Part shown: positions 57,754 to 64,000 of the stretch, in pieces
Layout of the letters: each line of letters starts with the position of its first letter
Numbering within the stretch: position 1 is the first letter of the stretch
Assembly: GCA_019775845.1 (NCBI GenBank)
Contig: JADQAV010000047.1
Coordinates: 402,434-466,433 of the forward strand
Reading direction: 5' to 3'
DNA length: 64,000 bases
Source of the DNA: Myrmaecium sp. VS I D KN 1
Lineage: Eukaryota > Ascomycota > Dothideomycetes > Valsariales > Valsariaceae
The notes under the pieces: model-generated
Seen by the model: only the letters and a program-made list of their open reading frames with translations
Told to the model about the DNA's origin: nothing
Database searches by the model: none
Translations under genes and position numbers: made by a program

Positions 57754-58555
57754 GCTCGTGGTCCCCTTTTTTCTGTATCACCAGCCCACGCAGAGCCTGC
57801 CCCTCTCCCTCCCTATCGATAACCATGGGCAATCTCTCATGGCTCCCGAGTCCCTCCCCTCTCTAACCGCGACATCTCCTACCTACAGTACTACCCGTCA
57901 ACAACGCCCCATCCGTCAAAACGCCGCACCCCGTCCCGAAAACCAGAACCGCAAGCGAAAATGGTCCGACTACGGCGCAACCCGGCGATGCCCCCTCCCC
58001 TCTCCGTCCTTTCTTCTAGCCGACCGACCGACCGACCGAATGACCCTCATCTCAGTACAGTACCTGGTAATACCTATCCTAACCCGCCCGATTGCCGCCC
58101 TTGTTATTATCACTACCCGCATTATCACCTTCCCGTGTACGTACTCCGTGAGGAGGTACTCACGTCTCTCTCTCCCCATCCCCATCCCGTCTCCTCTCGG
58201 TTCGGGAATGAAATGGCCATCGTTCGGCATTCTGCATGCTCTGCACCGTACCCGGCGCCGAGGATAGGTACCTAGGTACCTACTACCTCCCCGCCCCGTG
58301 TTCTAGACGACCGCCAAGTCCTCTTCCTTCGCTTCCTTCAATCCTTCGCTCCTACCTACTTTACTACCCCTTCACCAACCAACATAACCTCTACCAACCT
58401 CCACATCCACATCCACATCCACCTCCACCAACAGCACAGCCAAGCCCCCCCCCAAGCCCCCTCCCCGTCCCAACAAGAAAAAATTAAAGTACGGTAGGGA
58501 CGCTGCGCCATACGCCATACCCGGTCTGCCCCTCCCTCCTTTTCCTCCCAGCGAA

Positions 58556-58576
58556 GGGGGGGGGGGGGGGGGGGGG
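58556..58576. repeat. G21 homopolymer
   Basis: Twenty-one consecutive G residues, able to form G-quadruplex structures and likely to be mis-sized by sequencing. Confidence 0.9.
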
Positions 58577-61452
58577 AAAGCACCGTCCAGGCTCTCCGCG
58601 GGGTGGAGGGGTAGGTAGGTAAGTAGGTATTCATTTTAATAAGAAACACGGCACGGTGCCATCTTTCTTCGAATCACCGTTTCGCGTTGCGGGCACATTG
58701 TTCAACTCTCTGCTCGCGTCCACCATGCGTCGTCGCTCATTGCTTCTTCCTTCATCTGACGCTGGAAGCGAGCGCAAAGGACGCCCCGCCGTCGTCGGTC
58801 GCTGCATAGTAAACGATCTTCTTCATATCAATTCCTCACTGCATACGCAGGTCCAGCCGTTATGTATGTACAATAGATTGCGACGAGGACGTGGGACAGA
58901 TCGACCTCCTGCAGATAGACGTTCCCACCTCGTAACCCAGGTATCTAGGTACTGTACATGCCAACACCTTACGTATCTTGCAAGAACCCTTCGGTTCCTC
59001 CCCCCTCCTTCGCTTGCCCTTTCCCAAACCGGCATCGTTGGACGGGTGCGGTGGGTGTTTCCCCGTCACCGTTCCTTACTACTTGCTTGCTTTTTCCAGG
59101 TTTTGCTGCTGGAGGTGATCGACGGTTACTTGACGATATATGGATGGATACTGATGTGTAAATTGGGTCCTTCTTCTTTTTTTGACACCCTGTTCCTTCG
59201 TCGCTGTTGCTCCTGCTGCGGCGGCGGCGGCGGTGGCTACCTATGGGATACATAACATCATAGCTCCTGCCTCGCCTTTGTATGGTCGTTCGTCATACTC
59301 CCTTTTTCCCTTTGCCGCGGAGCTGGCTCTCCGCTGCCATTCATCTTTGTTCTTGCTATGATATTCGACGAGCAAAGCTCCGACCAGCGACGGGACTTTT
59401 CTTCGCGGCCGGAACCACAGCTCTCCGAGCTTCCACGACAGCCGGCGCAACTACTAGTAGTAGTTTACCCGCATCCGCGACTGGAGGGTCCCCGCCCCGC
59501 CAGCCTCGGTTCAAGTACGAGTAGGTATGACTCCTCGCGGCGGAAGGAAGCATGAAGCAAGAAAAGAAGAGAAGAAAAAAAGTTGCGCGTCTCATGAAAC
59601 AACGACGTTCGGGCGGAAGCGGCGCCGAGAAAACTGCATAGGTAAGGTAGGTTCCATCTTGCGGTGACGCGGTGAGACGGACGGGGGATTTTCGCGATTG
59701 CGGGAAGAGAAGGGGAGGGAAAGATGTCTCCGCATTTTTTTTCTTTCTAGCTACCAGTGTTTGCTTGCGTTGTCTTTGCAGAGGTTCCACGGAAGGATGG
59801 ATAGATGGATGATGAAGATGATGCAAATCTTGGTTCTTACCTGGTACTATACACAACCGCGTGGACGATCACGTTCCTTCGTTCCATGCCGATGCGCGAC
59901 CCTGAATACTTCGCCCTGCTTTTGCTCTACTCCTACATGATTGCCATAATACGAACCGCACCTCCGCGCCGCACATTGCATGCGCATCTTCCGTCAAGTC
60001 CGTTCGTTTTCTCGGCATCTGTGGCCCCGATGACGATCTTGCAAGGTGGCATCTCGGTCTCCGAGTTAGGTACTGCATCCTAGAAAGGCCGTTTAGATCG
60101 CGATCGTCATCAGTATCCGCCCTCTCCCCTCTCCCTCTCCACTATGTATGTATATGATCCTTGTAACGATTCATTAGCGCCCGGGACATGGCGCTAAGAG
60201 TGAGGGAAGGGATCAGAAGCTGGGAGGAAAGGAGGGAGGATGGAAAGAATATTTATTGGCGCGGCTGGTTACTGTATGCGTCGTCGTGGGCGGTGAAAGG
60301 AATGACGGGCAGGGAGGGATGGGGTGGGATGGGTTGGATGGGATGGGATAGGATGGGATGGGATAGGATCCAACGGTGCGTTCTCCTGCCTGTCCTATCC
60401 GTCGAAGCCCCCTCCTCCTTCTTCATCTCCCGCTCTTTCCTTCTTCCTTCCCTACCATATGGACGACCGCTTTTGTCCGCTTCTCCTTACATGTATGCTC
60501 GGCGACGCAATTCAATAACTCCCGCAGGAAGATGATACGTTTAATTCATTTTTTCTTTCTTTCTCTTTTCTCTCTTCTCTCATTCCCTCTCGCCGTCCCT
60601 TGTCCTTCCGTACGGCGAGGCTGGCGGATGACAACGCGGGCGGTTATTTATCGATAAGGTGTAGGGCTGATATCATAGCACTTGCAGTTCCTCTGCACTG
60701 CTCCGCGGCGCAAGGTCAAGCAAAGTCTTTCGAGTGTTGATGTTTATCAGATCGTCGTCTGCTTTCCATCTGATAAAAAAAACAGCAGCATGTTCTGGCA
60801 GCCAGCTGTAGGACGCACGGACCCCCACTTTGAACATCTGCAGAAGCAAGCCACACAGACACACACATCTGCGCCACGATGTCAGGAGTGGGGGGAATGG
60901 GAAAACCCCTGACGGAAAAAAAGGGAGCGAGCGCCTCATGAAGGACGACGACGAAGGATTGCTGAACGGACTTGCGGACTTGCGCTGACCCCCCAGCCAA
61001 CACCAGCTCGCTTTCCGCTTTCAGCGATTTGAGATATATCTTCATCGCTGACTTCTTCTTCTCCTCCACTCTTCCATCTCACCCCCATCTCTTTCTTTAC
61101 TTCTTATCCTCCTCTCCCACTCCGCATGCGGAAAAACTGGCTTCCTTCGCCGTAACCGTTAGCCGCAGCCACTGATGCCGCCCTTCCGCCTCGCCACAGC
61201 CGCCGGATCTTTCTGCCGGTTTCCGTGGCAGAGGCATCTGCGATTTCTCTCCCGTGGATTATCAATCAAGGGGCCCACCGGTGACCGTCTCAACTCCCTT
61301 CTGCTGTTTTTCTCGTCTTTGAAATATCTTGCTCCAATTCAATCTTTTCTTTCCTCTCAATTCTTCTTCCTCCTCTGCGTCAGCTTCTTCAGTGATATCC
61401 AAGTATCGTCCATCGTCCATCATCTTTGCCCGTTCCATCACAACCAACCACC

Positions 61453-62580
61453 ATGTCCTCCAAGCTCTTTCAGCCGCTGAAGGTCGGCACCGTCGAACTC
61501 AAGCATCGCATGGTCATGGCCCCGCTCACCCGGTTCCGGGCGGACGATGACCACTCGCCCAACGACCTGATGGCCGAGTACTACGCCCAGCGCGCCAGCA
61601 CCCCAGGCACCCTCATCATCTCCGAAGCGACCTTGATCTCGCCCCGCGCCTCCGGCTACCCCAACGTCCCCGGCCTCTGGAGCGACGCGCAGATCGCGGG
61701 GTGGAAGAAGGTCACCGACGCCGTCCACGCCAAGGGCTCCTTCATCTACGCGCAGCTCTGGGCGCTCGGCCGCGCCGCCAACCCGGACCAGCTGCGGAAG
61801 GAGTTCGACGGCGAGTACGCCTTCGCCTCCGCCAGCGCCGTGCCCATGCAGCCGGACGGGCCCGTCCCCACGGAGCTCACGGAGGACGAGATCCACGCCT
61901 TCATCGCCGACTACGCGCGCGCGGCCAAGCGGGCCGTCTTCGACGCCGGCTTCGACGGCGTCGAGATCCACGCCGCCAACGGCTACCTGATCGACCAGTT
62001 CACGCAGGACACCTGCAACCGCCGCGCCGACGGCTGGGGCGGCAGCGTCGAGAAGCGCGCCCGCTTCGGTCTCGAGGTCGCCCGCGCCGTCGTCGCCGCC
62101 GTTGGCCGCGACCGCACCGGCATCCGCCTCAGCCCCTGGAGCACCTTCCAGGGCATGCGCATGGCCGACCCGATCCCCCAGTTCACCCACCTCATCCAGG
62201 CCCTCCGCGCCCTCCGCCTCGCCTACCTCCACCTCGTCGAGTCCCGCATCGCCGGTAACACCGACATCGAGGCTTCCGACCGGCTCGACTTCGCCCTTGA
62301 CGCTTGGGGCGCGTCCGCGGGGCCCGTCCTCCTCGCTGGCGGCTTCACGCCCGACTCCGCCCGCGCGCTCGTCGATGAACAGCATCCCGATCGCGATCTC
62401 GCTGTTGTTTTTGGCCGCGCGTTTATCTCGACCCCGGATCTGCCCTTCCGTATCCAGCACGGCATCCCTCTCGCGCCTTATAACCGCGATACGTTTTATG
62501 CGGTTAAGAGTCCTGGGGGGTACACTGATTACCCGTTCAGCCAGGAGTTCCTCGCTGCTCAGAAGAGTGGGAAGTTGTAA
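61453..62580 (+). CDS. Old Yellow Enzyme family NADH:flavin oxidoreductase
   Basis: A single-exon frame of 375 residues with no intron evident. OYE enzymes are FMN-dependent ene-reductases that reduce activated C=C bonds with NAD(P)H. The (alpha/beta)8 barrel signature is clear: residues 17-30 (KHRMVMAPLTRFRA, with Thr26 in the place of the FMN-binding Thr37 of yeast OYE1), YAQLWALGRAA, and the substrate-anion pair H173-x-x-N176 in EIHAANGYLIDQFTQD, with Tyr178 in the proton-donor position (OYE1 His191, Asn194, Tyr196; same spacing). The conserved CNRRADGWGGSVEKRARF block and the C-terminal VFGRAFISTPDLPFRI and YNRDTFYA complete it. Physiological substrate is unknown. Some fungal members act in alkaloid or lipid metabolism, but no cluster is visible here. 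Confidence 0.96.
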   Translation: MSSKLFQPLKVGTVELKHRMVMAPLTRFRADDDHSPNDLMAEYYAQRASTPGTLIISEATLISPRASGYPNVPGLWSDAQIAGWKKVTDAVHAKGSFIYAQLWALGRAANPDQLRKEFDGEYAFASASAVPMQPDGPVPTELTEDEIHAFIADYARAAKRAVFDAGFDGVEIHAANGYLIDQFTQDTCNRRADGWGGSVEKRARFGLEVARAVVAAVGRDRTGIRLSPWSTFQGMRMADPIPQFTHLIQALRALRLAYLHLVESRIAGNTDIEASDRLDFALDAWGASAGPVLLAGGFTPDSARALVDEQHPDRDLAVVFGRAFISTPDLPFRIQHGIPLAPYNRDTFYAVKSPGGYTDYPFSQEFLAAQKSGKL

Positions 62581-63217
62581 AGCGGGGATGGAAGGATGTC
62601 GTATCCCTTGCTTTCTCTGAGCGCGTGCTTTTGTCGTGGGTAGAGTAGAAGGTGTATATCCCCCTCTAGAACCTGTTTCTTTTTCTTTTCAACCCTCCTT
62701 GAGAAACGCCTTTAGATCGCTGTTCGTAGACACAAATATCCCCTTTCTCTACAAGAGGGATAGAAACGAGACCTAGAACGTGAGACATTAGATAGTAGAT
62801 GAGAGAATGACAGACTGCTTCCGCTTTGATCGCCTCGATGTTGGTGTGGGAAGTCGATGGCACAACCGTTGTTCATCTCGGGGTGGATATATACAGTATG
62901 TATATAGTATATCGCCATCGTTATGCATGCTAGTGGCGGACGGGTATGGTACAGCCCTGCAAGCATTGTGCCGTTGGCAATGCCGGATTGTGCGATATAC
63001 AGATAGACATCAAAAAGCCGGCCGCCTTCAAGCATAGACAGAGCATGGAAAGGAGGAGTAGACACCTTCCCGCGGGAGGGAAGACCTACCTCATATTAAA
63101 AAGCCTTCTTCTTCCCTTCCAGGTATAAGCTAGTATTGTTAGTCTTTGCTTTATCCGCCTCTCCTCTCTTTATAATCCTACTCCTATGAGTGACGAAGTA
63201 GAGGTGGCACCCCCGTT

Positions 63218-63248
63218 TTCTTCTTCTTCTTCTTCTTCTTCTTCTTCT
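63218..63248. repeat. TTC trinucleotide repeat
   Basis: About ten TTC units in noncoding DNA. Confidence 0.9.
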
Positions 63249-63416
63249 ACGAGCTAGCTGGTATACTGGACTGCGAGTAGGCGTTTAGGTAGGTAGGTAG
63301 GTCCGAAAAGAAAAAGAGAGGAGAGGAAAGGAAAGGAAAGAAATAAGAAGGGGAGAGAAAGAGGAGAAGAGAACTAAAGTATAAGAACTAAAGTAATACC
63401 TCGCTGAAATAGTAAG

Positions 63417-63490
63417 GGTTAGGGTTAGGAGATCAAAAATAGTAAAAAAGATAATATTAAAAGATCTAGAAATAAAGTGACCCTAACCCT
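63417..63490. repeat. Inverted pair of telomere-like motifs (TTAGGG ... CCCTAA)
   Basis: About 2.3 TTAGGG units (63,416-63,428) and two CCCTAA units (63,481-63,492) face each other across about 50 bp of AT-rich DNA. TTAGGG is the telomere unit of most filamentous ascomycetes. Confidence 0.8.
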
Positions 63491-63864
63491 AATAAGATAA
63501 AGAGTAAAGGTTGTTTTTGCCTCGAGAGGAAGATGGGAAGATCGAAAAACGAGGAAACACATAAGAGATAAGGGTATCCACATCTACCGTTATGCTGTAA
63601 GCGAGCATCCCTTCCCTAACGCGTATGAGAAGGAGAAGAGAAAGTAAAAAAAAGAAAAGAGGGAAGCCGTCAGCGATACTCTTAGTCGAGGGGTAGTAAA
63701 AGTAAAGAACGATAAGCAAGCACTTTGCTTAATTGACGTAAGTCTACATATAATACGTGAACAGGAGAGCCACGAAGTCTCCCTCCCGCATCGTCGACGT
63801 ACACTAATAGTACCTAACCCCTTTCCTTCCCTTCCCCTCAACCCCTCCTCCCGATATCCTCCCA

Positions 63865-64000
63865 TCACATCTTCCGCTTCTTGACACCAGCCGCCGAAGC
63901 CGGCACCGGCGTCGCCCCAGCCAGATCCTCCATCGGCGTATCCTCACCCCCAGTCGCGGAGCCAGTCACACCACCACCACCACCACCACCACCACCAGCC
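63865..64000 (-). CDS. C-terminal end of an unidentified protein (partial)
   Basis: The last 136 bases read as an open frame running in from the window edge and ending in TGA at 63,865-63,867. The visible 44 or so residues have a poly-glycine run (a GGT repeat), then TGSATGGEDTPMEDLAGATP and a basic end VKKRKM, which looks like a nuclear localisation signal. It cannot be identified from this fragment. Confidence 0.6.
   Translation of the reverse strand, partial: AGGGGGGGGGVTGSATGGEDTPMEDLAGATPVPASAAGVKKRKM

Larger units (their letters stand above)
56031..61452. other. Gene-poor interval, 5.4 kb
   Basis: It contains the bHLH leader and promoter at the left (with a TATATAAATA at 56,432-56,441) and the OYE promoter and CT-rich leader at the right (about 61,040-61,450). 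Between them only short, repeat-rich frames are seen. Notable tracts are T19 at 57,735-57,753, G21 at 58,556-58,576 and several TAGGTA/TACCTA words near 57.2, 57.6, 58.27, 58.6 and 58.94 kb. No recognisable gene was found. Confidence 0.55.
62581..63864. other. Intergenic to the right edge gene
   Basis: About 1.3 kb with no credible gene. It holds a TTC repeat at 63,218-63,248, TAGG repeats near 63,285-63,303 and the inverted telomere-like motifs at 63,417-63,490. Confidence 0.5.

Overview
The window reads as nuclear DNA of a filamentous ascomycete (Pezizomycotina). The genes carry short introns (about 50-75 bp, a few longer), mostly GT-AG. The gene set is typical of that group: a psi-producing oxygenase, a Zn2Cys6 regulator, a GtaA-type glutaminase, Dsc3, a Pex14-type peroxin and a DUF2985 membrane protein. 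Coding DNA is GC-rich. I cannot name the species. TAGGTA/TACCTA words in the right half would fit some Sordariomycetes, but that is only a hint. Exon joints were worked out by hand from splice sites, reading phase and family similarity. No alignment or database search was run.

Left part (1-20.8 kb): 3'-truncated Ppo fatty-acid oxygenase (-), enoyl-CoA reductase TSC13 (-), cytosolic leucyl-tRNA synthetase (-), a small basic orphan protein (+), a Zn2Cys6 regulator (+), a small tail-anchored orphan (+), a secreted PEBP-fold protein (-), INO80 subunit Ies2 (-) and a Pex14-type peroxin (+).

Middle part (22-45.3 kb): a decayed cytochrome P450 relic (+), secreted glutaminase (+) followed by a 10-bp minisatellite, SNARE Vti1 (-), Dsc3 (-), a Dabb-domain protein (+), Isa1 (-), an alpha/beta hydrolase (-), Rrp12 (-), a TMEM115-type rhomboid protein (-), a Sif2/TBL1-type WD40 protein (+) with a GC-AG intron, and a DUF2985 membrane protein (-).

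Right part (45.3-64 kb): gene-poor. A lone SREBP-type bHLH factor (-, 55.0-56.0 kb) sits between about 9.8 kb and 5.4 kb of DNA with no recognisable gene and many tetranucleotide and homopolymer tracts. An Old Yellow Enzyme family oxidoreductase follows (+). Near the right edge is an inverted pair of short telomere-like TTAGGG/CCCTAA motifs, then the C-terminal end of an unidentified protein (-).

Most genes are unrelated housekeeping functions and I see no operon-like or biosynthetic cluster. One thematic link is that Dsc3 belongs to the Golgi ubiquitin ligase that activates fungal SREBP factors, and the isolated bHLH gene has the SREBP-type basic region. I found no strongly supported novel system. 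The best leads are the P450 relic, the telomere-like inverted pair, the isolated bHLH locus, the alternative Ies2 start exon and the GC-AG intron.
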